Positions 17,678-26,576 of a stretch of DNA of 45,847 nucleotides are shown one piece after another. Position 1 is the first letter of the stretch; every line of letters starts with the position of its first letter. A program made the translations under genes and the position numbers. The DNA comes from Ferruginibacter sp. GTDB taxonomy: Bacteria > Bacteroidota > Bacteroidia > Chitinophagales > Chitinophagaceae. The stretch is from contig JAURWD010000306.1 in assembly GCA_030655145.1 (NCBI GenBank), positions 1-45,847 of the forward strand, written 5' to 3'. Below the pieces are notes generated by a model. It saw nothing but the letters and a program-made list of their open reading frames with translations. It ran no database searches and had not been told where the DNA came from.

Positions 17678-18706
17678 ATGGATAATCAGCGGACAGAAAT
17701 TTCAACCCTGGGCGAATTTGGATTGATCGATCACCTGACAAAAAATAATGAAACCAGGAATGCCTCGACTGTTTTAAGTATTGGCGATGATGCCGCGGTC
17801 ATTGATCATTTTGGAAAGCAAACAGTGATCAGTTCGGATATGCTCGTGGAAGGAATTCATTTCGACCTCATGTACACGCCGATGAAACATCTCGGGTATA
17901 AAAGTGTAATGGTCAATATCAGTGACGTATATGCGATGAATGCCACCCCAACGCAAATCACTTTGAATGTTGCCTTCAGCAATCGCTTCAGCCTTGAAGC
18001 GCTTGATGAATTTTATGAGGGTGTTTATGCGGCTTGTGAGCGGTATAATGTTGACCTCATTGGAGGCGATACAACTTCTTCGCAAAAAGGATTTGTTATT
18101 TCAGTCACAGCCTTCGGGGAAGTGTCACCAGATAAATTTGTCAAAAGGAGTACGGCCAACAAAGGAGACCTGCTTTGTGTATCCGGTTTTTTAGGTGGCG
18201 CGTTCCTTGGTCTCACCATCCTCGAAAGGGAAAAAAGAATCTTTGCGGAAACAGGCTCACAGCCTGACCTGGAAGACCAGGCGTACATCGTTGGCCGGTT
18301 GTTAAAACCCGAGGCCCGTAAAGACATCATAGAATTTTTTGCCGAGCAGAATATTGTGCCAACGGCGATGATCGACGTCAGTGACGGTCTCAGTAGTGAA
18401 ACACTGCATATCTGCAAGCAGAGTAACCTGGGTTGCATCATTCACGAAGAAAAAATTCCAGTAAATGAAGAAGCAAGACAATTTGCTTATAAGCTGGAGC
18501 TAGATCCAACAGCCTGTGCGCTCAGCGGTGGCGAAGATTATGAACTCCTTTTCACCATTGCCCAGGCAGATTACGAAGCCATCAAAGGAAACGACCAGAT
18601 CAGTGTGATCGGGTACATGACCGACCCAGCTGAAGGCACACAGATTTTAACCCGCGGTGGAAACAGGCATGCATTGGTTGCACAAGGCTGGAATCACATG
18701 GAGTGA
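17678..18706 (+). CDS. thiL: thiamine-monophosphate kinase
   Basis: A 342-residue ThiL, which phosphorylates thiamine monophosphate to the cofactor thiamine diphosphate. Motifs: SIGDDAAVI near the N-terminus, DMLVEGIHF, VDLIGGDTTSS, MIDVSDGLSSE and LSGGEDYELLFT. The open frame begins further upstream at 17534, inside suhB; the ATG at 17678 gives the usual start. No other thiamine gene and no visible TPP riboswitch lie nearby. Confidence 0.95.
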   Translation: MDNQRTEISTLGEFGLIDHLTKNNETRNASTVLSIGDDAAVIDHFGKQTVISSDMLVEGIHFDLMYTPMKHLGYKSVMVNISDVYAMNATPTQITLNVAFSNRFSLEALDEFYEGVYAACERYNVDLIGGDTTSSQKGFVISVTAFGEVSPDKFVKRSTANKGDLLCVSGFLGGAFLGLTILEREKRIFAETGSQPDLEDQAYIVGRLLKPEARKDIIEFFAEQNIVPTAMIDVSDGLSSETLHICKQSNLGCIIHEEKIPVNEEARQFAYKLELDPTACALSGGEDYELLFTIAQADYEAIKGNDQISVIGYMTDPAEGTQILTRGGNRHALVAQGWNHME

Positions 18707-18763
18707 GGACAACCAATTTATTTCTATCCTGTAATAGATCCGTACAAACTGATATTGTAGTCA

Positions 18764-20287
18764 ATGGATAAAAGATGTTTTTTGTGGCTGCTGGTATTGA
18801 TGAGCCTTTGTTCGGGTTGCTTTACCAGTTTAAAGAATTACGACCCCAATAAAAAGTTTCCAAAAACTGAATTACAACAGGACTATTCCGTCTTGCGTAA
18901 AGTATTGGAGGACAAACATCCCGCTCTTTATTGGTACACTTCCCGCGATAGCATGAATTATTATTTCGATAGCCTGTATGCAAGCATAGGTGATTCGATG
19001 ACTGAACTTCAGTTTGGGTGGAAAGTACTGGCCCCACTTACCCAAAAAATTCATTGCGGGCATACTAGTTTTGGCATGAGCCGCCAATGGGGCAAATTTA
19101 TACGTGACCGCCGCATCCCTTCCTTTCCGTTGTTTGTAAAAGCCTGGGGCGATACCATGGTAGTAACGGGTAGCCTTAACCGAAAAGATTCCATCATCAA
19201 AAGAGGCACGCTCATTACCTCGATCAATGGGTACACCAACAAGGAGATGATCGGTAAGATTTTTGATTATTTGCCGATGGATGGATATGCTGACAATGTA
19301 AATTATGTGCGCATCAGTGGGAATTTTCCTTACTACCATAGAAACGTTTACGGGATATTTAAAAATTATCGTGTAGGCTACATTGATAGTACGGGCCGCG
19401 AAAAATCGACCATCGTGCCGATGTTTTCTCCACCACCACCAGACTCCACGAAAAAGAAACGCAGGCAAGATTCTTTAAAACTTTCTCGTCAACAAATCCG
19501 CGACGAACGGCGAACAAACGCCCGCTCCCTTGAAATAGATTCAAGCGGAACATTTGCAACTTTATCCCTGCATACGTTTAGTGCCGGGGAAGGACGTAAG
19601 CTTCGGTTGTTCATGAAACGCTCTTTCAAAAAACTGCGAAAGCAACAAGTAAAAAACCTGGTACTCGATCTGCGCAGCAATGGCGGTGGCGATGTGGGCA
19701 TGTATGTATTACTAACAAAATACATTCGCAATTCTCAATTTAAAGTAGCAGATACCAGCTATGCCATCGCCAAAACCTTGAGGCCCTATAGCGGGTTGAT
19801 CAGGAAGAGTTTTTTTTATAACATCGGTATGGTATTCATGACGAAGAAAAAGAAAGATGGCCTTTATCATTTTGGATATTATGAGCGCCACTTTTTTAAA
19901 CCGAAGAAGAAAAATCATTATAACGGCGATGTGTACGTGCTTATCAGCGGCCCGACTTTCTCCGCATCTACCTTGTTTTGTAACGCGGTGAAAGGTCAGC
20001 AAAATGTAAAACTGGTTGGCGAAGAAACCGGCGGCGGATGGCATGGGAACAGCGGGTTAATGATCCCGGATATAACCTTGCCGATCACGAAACTTCGGGT
20101 GCGGTTGCCCTTGTTTAAATTGGTACAATATAACCACGTACCAAAGGATGGCCGCGGCGTTGAACCGGACATTTTTATTCCACCAACGGTGGAGGGTGTA
20201 CGACAAAATATCGACAGGAAGATGGAACAGGTAAAGCTGCTGATATCTGGAAAGGCTGGCCTTCCGGCATCGCCGAAAATATTATAG
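18764..20287 (+). CDS. S41 family peptidase, lipoprotein
   Basis: A 507-residue exported protease. A lipoprotein signal ends at SLCSGC (Cys19). The N-terminal helical part (about 30-110) contains HPALYWYTS; a PDZ-like segment (about 140-190, GTLITSINGYTNKE) follows; the protease core (about 250-470) has LVLDLRSNGGGDVG, the nucleophile region SGPTFSASTLF and EETGGG. It is longer than simple CtpA and carries a basic insert (KKKRRQDSLKLSRQQ region) between the PDZ and core. It probably acts in the periplasm or at the outer membrane; substrate unknown. Its end overlaps the convergent amidase gene by 6 nt. Confidence 0.88.
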   Translation: MDKRCFLWLLVLMSLCSGCFTSLKNYDPNKKFPKTELQQDYSVLRKVLEDKHPALYWYTSRDSMNYYFDSLYASIGDSMTELQFGWKVLAPLTQKIHCGHTSFGMSRQWGKFIRDRRIPSFPLFVKAWGDTMVVTGSLNRKDSIIKRGTLITSINGYTNKEMIGKIFDYLPMDGYADNVNYVRISGNFPYYHRNVYGIFKNYRVGYIDSTGREKSTIVPMFSPPPPDSTKKKRRQDSLKLSRQQIRDERRTNARSLEIDSSGTFATLSLHTFSAGEGRKLRLFMKRSFKKLRKQQVKNLVLDLRSNGGGDVGMYVLLTKYIRNSQFKVADTSYAIAKTLRPYSGLIRKSFFYNIGMVFMTKKKKDGLYHFGYYERHFFKPKKKNHYNGDVYVLISGPTFSASTLFCNAVKGQQNVKLVGEETGGGWHGNSGLMIPDITLPITKLRVRLPLFKLVQYNHVPKDGRGVEPDIFIPPTVEGVRQNIDRKMEQVKLLISGKAGLPASPKIL

Positions 20288-21115
20288 GAAGGTGAAGGAA
20301 TCCCCATCTTTCCAAAAGGGTAGCTGGGTTCTAACTTCTTCCAACATTTTTTTTGTAAGGGTGATGGTTGAAACATCTTCTTTGTCAACCACCTCGTAAA
20401 GAATATTTCCTAACGGATCAGCAACCAGCGTGTTTCCATTGTACACCAGGTTGTTTCCATCAACACCCACGCGGTTTACCCCAATAGCAAAACATTGGTT
20501 TTCGATTGCCCGTGCTGTCAATAAGGCCTTCCAGGCATTGATGCGTTTTGAAGGCCAGTTTGCCACAAAGATCAACACGTCATATTCCGACGCTTGTTCG
20601 GCTTCTTCCACGGCTGTGGTATTCAAGTCCTGGCTTGCTACATCGACCTTACGATTGCGGCTCCAGACCGGGAAGCGCAGGTCGTAACAGATCTGCAGGT
20701 TGATCTTCCAACCTTTTACTGAAGCGATCAGTCGCTTGTTCCCACTCGAATAGTAATTTTCTTCTCCCGACAGGCAAAACAAATGTCGTTTATCGTAGTA
20801 GCCAAACTGGCCATTGGGTAACATCCAAACCAGGCGGTTGTAAAAATGGTCCTGCTCTTTAATGATGAGGCTGCCCGTCAAAATGATCTTGTGTTCACCG
20901 GCGATCTGCCGCATCCATTGAACGGTTGGTCCATCCATGGTTTCAGCCAATTCAACTGCATTCATACTAAAGCCCGTGCTGAACATCTCGGGCAGAATCA
21001 CCAGTTCGGTTCTTTCCCCAATGCCCTCAATTTTCGATTGCAGGTTTCTCAGGTTGGCGACCTTATCTTCCCAAACGAGATCCGTTTGGATCGTAGTGAT
21101 TGTAAGTGTTGACAT
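20282..21115 (-). CDS. omega-amidase (nitrilase superfamily, YafV-like)
   Basis: A 277-residue carbon-nitrogen hydrolase. The catalytic Glu-Lys-Cys triad is visible: LPEMFSTGF (Glu), YDKRHLF (Lys) and QICYDLRFP (Cys). The sequence pattern fits omega-amidase, which hydrolyses 2-oxoglutaramate and 2-oxosuccinamate left by methionine-salvage transaminases. recX lies 28 nt upstream on the same strand, so the two are probably cotranscribed, though no functional link is evident. Confidence 0.9.
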   Translation of the reverse strand: MSTLTITTIQTDLVWEDKVANLRNLQSKIEGIGERTELVILPEMFSTGFSMNAVELAETMDGPTVQWMRQIAGEHKIILTGSLIIKEQDHFYNRLVWMLPNGQFGYYDKRHLFCLSGEENYYSSGNKRLIASVKGWKINLQICYDLRFPVWSRNRKVDVASQDLNTTAVEEAEQASEYDVLIFVANWPSKRINAWKALLTARAIENQCFAIGVNRVGVDGNNLVYNGNTLVADPLGNILYEVVDKEDVSTITLTKKMLEEVRTQLPFWKDGDSFTFL

Positions 21116-21143
21116 TATTGATTTATTAGCGGTAACAGTATCC

Positions 21144-21611
21144 TCAAATCCGTTTTAGCCAGTCACCCACCAGGTCCGGTTCATAACCCTTTGCCCGGAG
21201 ATGATCGAGCAGTTTTCTTTTTTTGACAAAAATATTTTTCTCTGTCTTGAGCAGTTTTATTTTTTGCTCGGCGAGGCGATCCAAGGTCTTGAGATAATCG
21301 TCATCATCTATCGATGCGAGCGCTTTCTTCACACAGTAATCGCTAACTTGTTTCTGCCGTAACTCATAGCGGATCTTGATCCTGCCCCACTGCTTGATCC
21401 GGAATTTACCGCCGGCGAAGGCGATCGCAAACCGTTCTTCGTTCAGAAAATTATCCTCAACCAGCTTGCTCAGCAACTCGTCCACATAATTTTTGGACAG
21501 CCCGTATCCATACAGTTTATCTTTTACTTCACTATGACACCGCTCCTGGTAAGCACAAAACTGTTTGATCTTTGGAAGCGCCTGTTGTGGCGTAACTCTT
21601 TGCGGCAACAT
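21144..21611 (-). CDS. recX: RecX family regulatory protein
   Basis: A 155-residue RecX, a helical-repeat protein that binds RecA filaments and limits their activity. Typical segments: FCAYQERCHSEVKDKLYGYG, ELLSKLVEDNFLNEERFA, FRIKQWGRIKIRYELRQK and LLDHLRAKGYEPDLV. The ATG at 21611 follows a TACATTTG box by 4 nt, implying a leaderless mRNA. It is divergent from dnaN and upstream of the amidase gene; recA itself lies elsewhere in the window. Confidence 0.92.
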   Translation of the reverse strand: MLPQRVTPQQALPKIKQFCAYQERCHSEVKDKLYGYGLSKNYVDELLSKLVEDNFLNEERFAIAFAGGKFRIKQWGRIKIRYELRQKQVSDYCVKKALASIDDDDYLKTLDRLAEQKIKLLKTEKNIFVKKRKLLDHLRAKGYEPDLVGDWLKRI

Positions 21612-21615
21612 CCTG

Positions 21616-21623
21616 CAAATGTA
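21616..21623 (-). promoter_or_regulatory. -7 box abutting the recX start
   Basis: TACATTTG on the minus strand matches TAnnTTTG and ends 4 nt before the recX ATG. I see no clear -33 element. Confidence 0.5.
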
Positions 21624-21735
21624 ATGGCCTCGTTGGAAACCTATTTAATTCTCAAAAAAACAGCGTCCGGATTTGCCGGGATAGCGACCCGGATCGCCCG
21701 GTTACAAACTAAGGATGAGAGGGTATTTTAATTAT

Positions 21736-21764
21736 TTCGTTTCATTTTAAAGATTTTATCTTTG
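21736..21764 (+). promoter_or_regulatory. dnaN promoter
   Basis: TATCTTTG (21757-21764), with TTC at 21736-21738 lying 18 nt upstream in the -33 position. The start codon at 21784 is 19 nt after the box. Confidence 0.6.
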
Positions 21765-21783
21765 GCAATCAATAATAAAAAAT

Positions 21784-22899
21784 ATGAAGTTTATCGTTTC
21801 TTCTTCGGCTTTGCTTAAACAACTGCAGCAGATCAACGGCGTTATAAATGCTAACACCGTGCTTCCCATTTTAGAAGACTTTTTATTCGAGATTGAAAAA
21901 AACAAGCTCACCGTTGTGGCAACCGACCTGGAAACTGTAATGAAGGTGCACCTCGACGTAGAAGCGAAAGACAATGGAAAGGTGTGTATTCCTGCGAAGA
22001 TTTTGATGGACTCCCTGAAAAATATCGCTGAGCAACCGCTTACTTTCAGCATCGATAAAAATTTCGGGATCGAAATAACCAGTGATAATGGAAAGTATAA
22101 GGTGATGGGTGAAAATCCGGATAATTTTCCAAAAGAGCCTGTGGCCGATGATTCCAACTCCTTTACCATGACTTCAACCGCATTGGTAACAGCTATCAAT
22201 AAAAGCCTGTTCGCGGTAAGTAATGATGATTTGCGTCCCGCGATGACCGGCGTATTTTTCGAACTCGATAAGAAAGGACTTACCTGTGTTGCAACAGATG
22301 CACATCGCCTGGTGAAATACAAAAGGACGGATGTTAGCTGCCCGAAGACAGATACCTTCATCGTTCCAAAGAAGCCGCTTAACCTGTTGAAAAGTGCCTT
22401 GCCTGATAATGAAGATGAACTGACCATTTCTTACAACAGCAACCATCTTTTTGTAAAGCATGGTGGAACCGAACTGGTATGTCGTTTGATTGATGCGAGG
22501 TTCCCTGATTACAAAGTGGTGATCCCGGTTGACAATCCCTATAAACTAACAGTAAATAAAGGCGATTTCCAAAGCGCCTTGCGCCGTGTAAGTGTGTTTA
22601 GTAATAAAAGTACCAACCAGGTAGCGTTGAGTATCAGTGGAAGTGAGTTACAACTGGCGGCACAAGATGTGGATTTTAGTTTTGAAGGCACTGAGCGCAT
22701 GAGTTGCCAGTACGATGGAGAAGATCTGCAAATTGCTTTCAATGCAAAATTCCTCATTGAAATGTTAAATGCAGCTGAAACTCCAGAGATCAATGTTGAA
22801 CTCAGCACCCCAACAAAAGCTGGAATTATTAAGCCAACTGAAGTAGATGCGAATGAAGAATTACTGATGCTGGTGATGCCCTTGATGTTAAATAACTAA
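21784..22899 (+). CDS. dnaN: DNA polymerase III beta subunit (sliding clamp)
   Basis: A 371-residue ring-forming clamp that tethers the replicative polymerase to DNA. The N-terminus MKFIVSSSALLKQLQQINGV, the GVFFELDKKGLTCVATDAHRL segment of the middle domain and the C-terminal LMLVMPLMLNN are characteristic. Length matches the family. Unlike many bacteria it is not beside dnaA here; it is monocistronic, with its own promoter and terminator. Confidence 0.97.
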   Translation: MKFIVSSSALLKQLQQINGVINANTVLPILEDFLFEIEKNKLTVVATDLETVMKVHLDVEAKDNGKVCIPAKILMDSLKNIAEQPLTFSIDKNFGIEITSDNGKYKVMGENPDNFPKEPVADDSNSFTMTSTALVTAINKSLFAVSNDDLRPAMTGVFFELDKKGLTCVATDAHRLVKYKRTDVSCPKTDTFIVPKKPLNLLKSALPDNEDELTISYNSNHLFVKHGGTELVCRLIDARFPDYKVVIPVDNPYKLTVNKGDFQSALRRVSVFSNKSTNQVALSISGSELQLAAQDVDFSFEGTERMSCQYDGEDLQIAFNAKFLIEMLNAAETPEINVELSTPTKAGIIKPTEVDANEELLMLVMPLMLNN

Positions 22900-22930
22900 G
22901 AGCGCCAACAGCAACATTTGAATATTATTG

Positions 22931-22963
22931 AAACAGGACTTCTAACCAGAGTCCTGTTTTTTT
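22931..22963 (+). terminator. Rho-independent terminator after dnaN
   Basis: A 9-bp perfect stem (AACAGGACT at 22932-22940, AGTCCTGTT at 22950-22958), 9-nt loop and a T-run. It lies across an upstream in-frame start of the next gene, showing that start is not used. Confidence 0.92.
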
Positions 22964-22983
22964 ATGATAATTGTAAAATAATT

Positions 22984-23781
22984 ATGCAACAGGAACAGAT
23001 AACGATCAATGATCTCGAAGAACTAAAAAATCTCCAGCCACCGGATTGGGATGACATTACCGTACCCCATCAATGGTATGTTGGTTCGCCTAATTGCAGT
23101 CCGTTCAAATGGACTATCAATGACAATATCTGTGGCATCGGCACCATTATTTATCACGAGGATACGGCCTGGCTGGCGCATATTATCGTGCATGCGGATC
23201 ATCGTAACAAAGGACTCGGTCGTATCATAACCCAGGGTCTTGTTGATCGGGTTGATCGGTCAAAATATCAAACCATTTACCTCATTGCGACTGACCTGGG
23301 CTACCCCGTATACCAAAAAGTTGGTTTCGAATTAGAAGGAATTTATAGCCACTTTTCAACGAATGACAAACTGGTAACCCCGTTACCAAATTCAATCTTG
23401 CCCTATTCAGAAAAATACCTGGAAGAGGTTTTGATGCTGGATAGGCAGGTATCTGGTGAGGGACGGCAACACAAACTGCAATTGCACCTGGAAGACGCAG
23501 TCGTATTTAAAAGTGATGATAAAATTGAAGGTGCGTTTCTTCCAAACCTGCTGAATGGATTGATCATTGCCAACAACCCGGAAGCGGGTGTTGAATTAAT
23601 GAAGCTCCGTTTACAAACTGTCAACTATGCAATTTGTCCCGCGGAAAATGAAATTGCAACTGCTTTTTTGCTCCAACATAATTTTGAACAGGTTCGTATC
23701 TCACGCCGCATGCGCATTGGTGCGGCAAGGGAATGGCAGCCGGCGGGGCTGTACAATCGTATAAGTGGCCAGTTGGGCTGA
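22984..23781 (+). CDS. GNAT family N-acetyltransferase (two-domain)
   Basis: A 265-residue protein with an N-terminal GNAT domain (about 1-125): motif A is visible as HIIVHADHRNKGLGRIITQ, followed by YPVYQKVGFELEG. The C-terminal half (about 140-260) resembles the second acetyltransferase-like domain of YitH-type proteins, with AICPAENEIATAFLLQHNFE. Substrate unknown. The frame opens at 22918 but that lies in the dnaN terminator; the ATG at 22984 is the sensible start, only 20 nt after the T-run. Confidence 0.88.
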   Translation: MQQEQITINDLEELKNLQPPDWDDITVPHQWYVGSPNCSPFKWTINDNICGIGTIIYHEDTAWLAHIIVHADHRNKGLGRIITQGLVDRVDRSKYQTIYLIATDLGYPVYQKVGFELEGIYSHFSTNDKLVTPLPNSILPYSEKYLEEVLMLDRQVSGEGRQHKLQLHLEDAVVFKSDDKIEGAFLPNLLNGLIIANNPEAGVELMKLRLQTVNYAICPAENEIATAFLLQHNFEQVRISRRMRIGAAREWQPAGLYNRISGQLG

Positions 23782-23806
23782 TGTAATCTGAAATGAACTT
23801 CACCGG

Positions 23807-23830
23807 CATCAAAATACAAATTGATGTTTT
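23807..23830 (+). terminator. weak possible terminator after the GNAT gene
   Basis: A 6-bp inverted repeat (CATCAA at 23807-23812, TTGATG at 23821-23826) with an 8-nt loop, then TTTTC. AT-rich and short. Confidence 0.35.
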
Positions 23831-24043
23831 CTTAAATTTTGTTTCCAACCAAAATATAAATTCACACTAAGAAGGATGCTTTGATAAAAGTGTAATTGCT
23901 TTCTTCTTAAAATCGGGTTCGTTAAAACATGCGGATAAACTTTTCCAGGTTGCGGGATTGTGTTATTTTAGGAGAGGGTCGTTACTAGTAACTAAGAACT
24001 GGGACCAGCAAACTACCAGCGCGGGATTACCGCAGAATCAATT

Positions 24044-24472
24044 ATGGAAATGGAAACGATAAGAACTTTTGATAATTATTTTTCAGCAAACATCACGTTG
24101 ACGAAACTTCATGCGGCAGGTGTTGAGTGTTACTTAAAAGATGAGTACACGGTCACCATCGATCCCATTCTCACAAATGCGATCGGGGGTATTAAGCTGA
24201 TTGTAAAAATGGAAGATGCGGAGCTGGTGAAAAAATTATTGGCTGAGTATGATGAGGCTTATTTGAAGTCAGCAACTTGTCCGCGGTGTGGGAACAACAG
24301 CTTTGCCTATGTTTCCAAACCCGGGGTTGCCAATGTGGTAACCGCTATTTTTACCTGGATCTTTTCAAGTTATGCGGTTGCCCCGGACTATGTATACCAA
24401 TGCGGCGATTGCGGTTTTGAAAGCGAACGCCTTCCCGAAACATATACCGAACCAACCTATCATCCCAATTGA
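24044..24472 (+). CDS. DUF2007 domain protein with zinc ribbon
   Basis: A 142-residue protein. The N-terminal part (about 5-70) resembles the DUF2007 putative signal-transducing domain (FDNYFSANITLTKLHAAGVE, then GGIKLIVKMEDAELVKKLL). The C-terminal part has two CxxC pairs (CPRCGNN at about 85 and CGDCGFE at about 123) that would form a zinc ribbon, with a hydrophobic stretch (VVTAIFTWIFSSYAV) between them. Function unknown. Two ATGs (24044 and 24050) are close; I use the first. Confidence 0.82.
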   Translation: MEMETIRTFDNYFSANITLTKLHAAGVECYLKDEYTVTIDPILTNAIGGIKLIVKMEDAELVKKLLAEYDEAYLKSATCPRCGNNSFAYVSKPGVANVVTAIFTWIFSSYAVAPDYVYQCGDCGFESERLPETYTEPTYHPN

Positions 24473-24508
24473 ATTCATCTTGAGATTGAGATCCACCTCT
24501 CTTAAAAT

Positions 24509-25486
24509 TTATTGTTGTTGTTGTTGCTGAATCATCTGCATATACCTGCGGTAGGAATTATCATCACCACCACCTTCAGTTAAAGAAACTTTGATTGCCT
24601 GCGGCGTTAGCACCGCTGCCACTTCGCGGGAGATCACACCATCTTCGTGCGAAACAGAAACACCCACTTCCAAGCTTTGCTTGGCAGTTCCTTTGTAAGT
24701 TCCTTTTACCGGTGAACAGTCACTAAAATTTCGGCCAATGGCAAGGCGTACATGGAGATCGTTTACAATACAATTGTTTGTCGGATCCATTCCTATCCAA
24801 CCATAGAATGGAATATAGGCTTCCACCCAGGCATGAGTAGCGCCTTCGCCGCGCAGGTTGTTGTCGTGCGGACAAACATAGCCGCTCACATAGCGTGCGG
24901 GTACATTCAGCAGCCGTAGCATAACCAGGAGCATGTGAGCAAAATCCTGGCAAACCCCTGCTTTCAATTTCCAAACCTCATCCAACGTAGTTTCAACACT
25001 GGTGATCCCTTTGATGTAAGAAAAATTTGCGTAAACATATTTGTTCAGTTGCTGAACAGCCACAAAAACTGATACAGACTGGTAGAAGCCGGCATCTGCA
25101 ATTTTTTTCACTTCGGGTAAGGCCAGGAAGTTTTCCTGTTTCACAAAATCAATGAAGGGAACAATATTTTTGATCTGCAACAAATGACTCCACTGTTCTT
25201 CAATTGGAACCGTATCTGCCGGAAAAATCCGTGGCTTGGTGATCACGGCAATAGTTGAATCTATCCGCAGTTCTTTGTGCGGGGTAATGTTCATAAATGA
25301 ACCAGACTCGTTTCCATAATAGTCTTTAAAAATCTCTACAGGGGGTTCACCGGTAATGGTTAAACGCTGATTTTGAACTTCCTGTAATTCGTCTTTGATC
25401 GGGTACAACATGATCTGGTTGGCACTGTCGCGAACGGGTTCAGGATACGTGTATTTTGTTACGTGATGTATGATGAATCTGGGCAT
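24509..25486 (-). CDS. transglutaminase-like cysteine protease-fold protein
   Basis: A 325-residue protein: an N-terminal beta domain typical of bacterial transglutaminase-like proteins (about 1-110, HHVTKYTYPEPVRDSANQIM), then the papain-like core with Cys (GVCQDFAHMLL), His (GEGATHAWVEAY) and Asp (GWIGMDPTNN) in order, then a C-terminal tail ending in six Gln residues. It is the last gene of an operon with an alpha-E protein and a circularly permuted ATP-grasp protein. Families in this trio have been proposed to make and cut a peptide or amide modification; the substrate is unknown. There is no signal peptide, so it is cytoplasmic. Confidence 0.9.
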   Translation of the reverse strand: MPRFIIHHVTKYTYPEPVRDSANQIMLYPIKDELQEVQNQRLTITGEPPVEIFKDYYGNESGSFMNITPHKELRIDSTIAVITKPRIFPADTVPIEEQWSHLLQIKNIVPFIDFVKQENFLALPEVKKIADAGFYQSVSVFVAVQQLNKYVYANFSYIKGITSVETTLDEVWKLKAGVCQDFAHMLLVMLRLLNVPARYVSGYVCPHDNNLRGEGATHAWVEAYIPFYGWIGMDPTNNCIVNDLHVRLAIGRNFSDCSPVKGTYKGTAKQSLEVGVSVSHEDGVISREVAAVLTPQAIKVSLTEGGGDDNSYRRYMQMIQQQQQQ

Positions 25487-25533
25487 TATTTATTTAAAGG
25501 TTTTTGCAGAAGACAATGCTGGTGAAATAAATA

Positions 25534-26469
25534 TTACGAATAAGCAAAATAGTTATTGTTCAACGAGGTGCCTATTTCGAAAAAGCTCTTCTTGGTCTCG
25601 GAAAGAAAATGGTGAAGCCCTTCATGAACAATAGAATCGGAAGTGGAGAATTTAACCTTGCTTTTAACTTTCCCGATCATGAAATCGATCTTATTAAAAT
25701 CGGCAGGATTGCGGTCGTGTTTTAACCTGGCAAAATAGCGATGCAGTTGGTTGATCGAATAAACAACCGAGCGTGGAAATTCTTCGTTGAGAATGATCTG
25801 TTCCACCACTTTTTTTGCTTCGAAGCCACTCCTGTAAGTTTTCAAATAAAGTTCGTAACCGGAGATAGACATCAACAGGTATTTCCAATAAGTGGTATCA
25901 GTAATTTTATCGAGCTGGAAAAAGGTATCACTGAATTTCACGTCGAGGATATCGGTGGATTGTATCGCCCGCTCTAAATATTTTCCTACGTTAATAAAAG
26001 AATTTCCTTCGCCCCGGGCCATGGTAACGTCCGTGGTTCCAAAATACAAGAGCCCTTGTTTTATAAGACTATCGAGGGTGGTGATCGGGTCTTCGCTTTG
26101 CAGGGTTTCAGCGAGTTTATCCTGCCGGATGATGTGGTAGAAATCATTGATGCATTGCCACATTTCCTTGGTGATGTGGTCTTGTACACTTCGGCCATTT
26201 TCGCGGGCAAGCGTCACAATGTTCAATACAGAATTCGGGTTCTCTTTACCAATTACCATGAATTGTAAAACCGCACGTGTATCATGTGCTAATGCGTCCG
26301 CAGCATCTTCCTTTAACGATGTAAAAATTTTCAAAACCGGTTTCCACGAAAACTCCTGGATCTCATCCTGCGAAGAAGCATAATTTATCTTCAACATTCT
26401 TAAAATGCCATCTGTGCGCTCCATGTATCGGCTCATCCAGTATAAACTATTCGCAACTCGACTTAACAT
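25534..26469 (-). CDS. alpha-E domain-containing protein
   Basis: A 311-residue all-helical protein of the alpha-E family (DUF403). Diagnostic N-terminus MLSRVANSLYWMSRYMERTD, then NPNSVLNIVTLARENGRSVQD, and the C-terminal NEEFPRSVVYSINQLHR. No enzymatic motif is known for the family; its role is inferred from its constant company of an ATP-grasp and a transglutaminase-like protein, both present here on either side. Gaps are 47 nt to the downstream gene and 107 nt to the upstream gene. Confidence 0.92.
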   Translation of the reverse strand: MLSRVANSLYWMSRYMERTDGILRMLKINYASSQDEIQEFSWKPVLKIFTSLKEDAADALAHDTRAVLQFMVIGKENPNSVLNIVTLARENGRSVQDHITKEMWQCINDFYHIIRQDKLAETLQSEDPITTLDSLIKQGLLYFGTTDVTMARGEGNSFINVGKYLERAIQSTDILDVKFSDTFFQLDKITDTTYWKYLLMSISGYELYLKTYRSGFEAKKVVEQIILNEEFPRSVVYSINQLHRYFARLKHDRNPADFNKIDFMIGKVKSKVKFSTSDSIVHEGLHHFLSETKKSFFEIGTSLNNNYFAYS

Positions 26470-26576
26470 ATAAATTAATTCCTGTTACCACTGATTTAAA
26501 AGGGTCTCCAGGGTTTTAAAGGTGATGAATAAAAAGCCTGCGGCTAAACTGATGCAGCTTATTAGGTTTGTCATTA

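Noticed and set aside
23981..23992. Perfect 12-bp palindrome GTTACTAGTAAC upstream of the DUF2007 gene
   Set aside because: About ten such palindromes are expected by chance in a window of this size, and no second copy or nearby promoter supports an operator.
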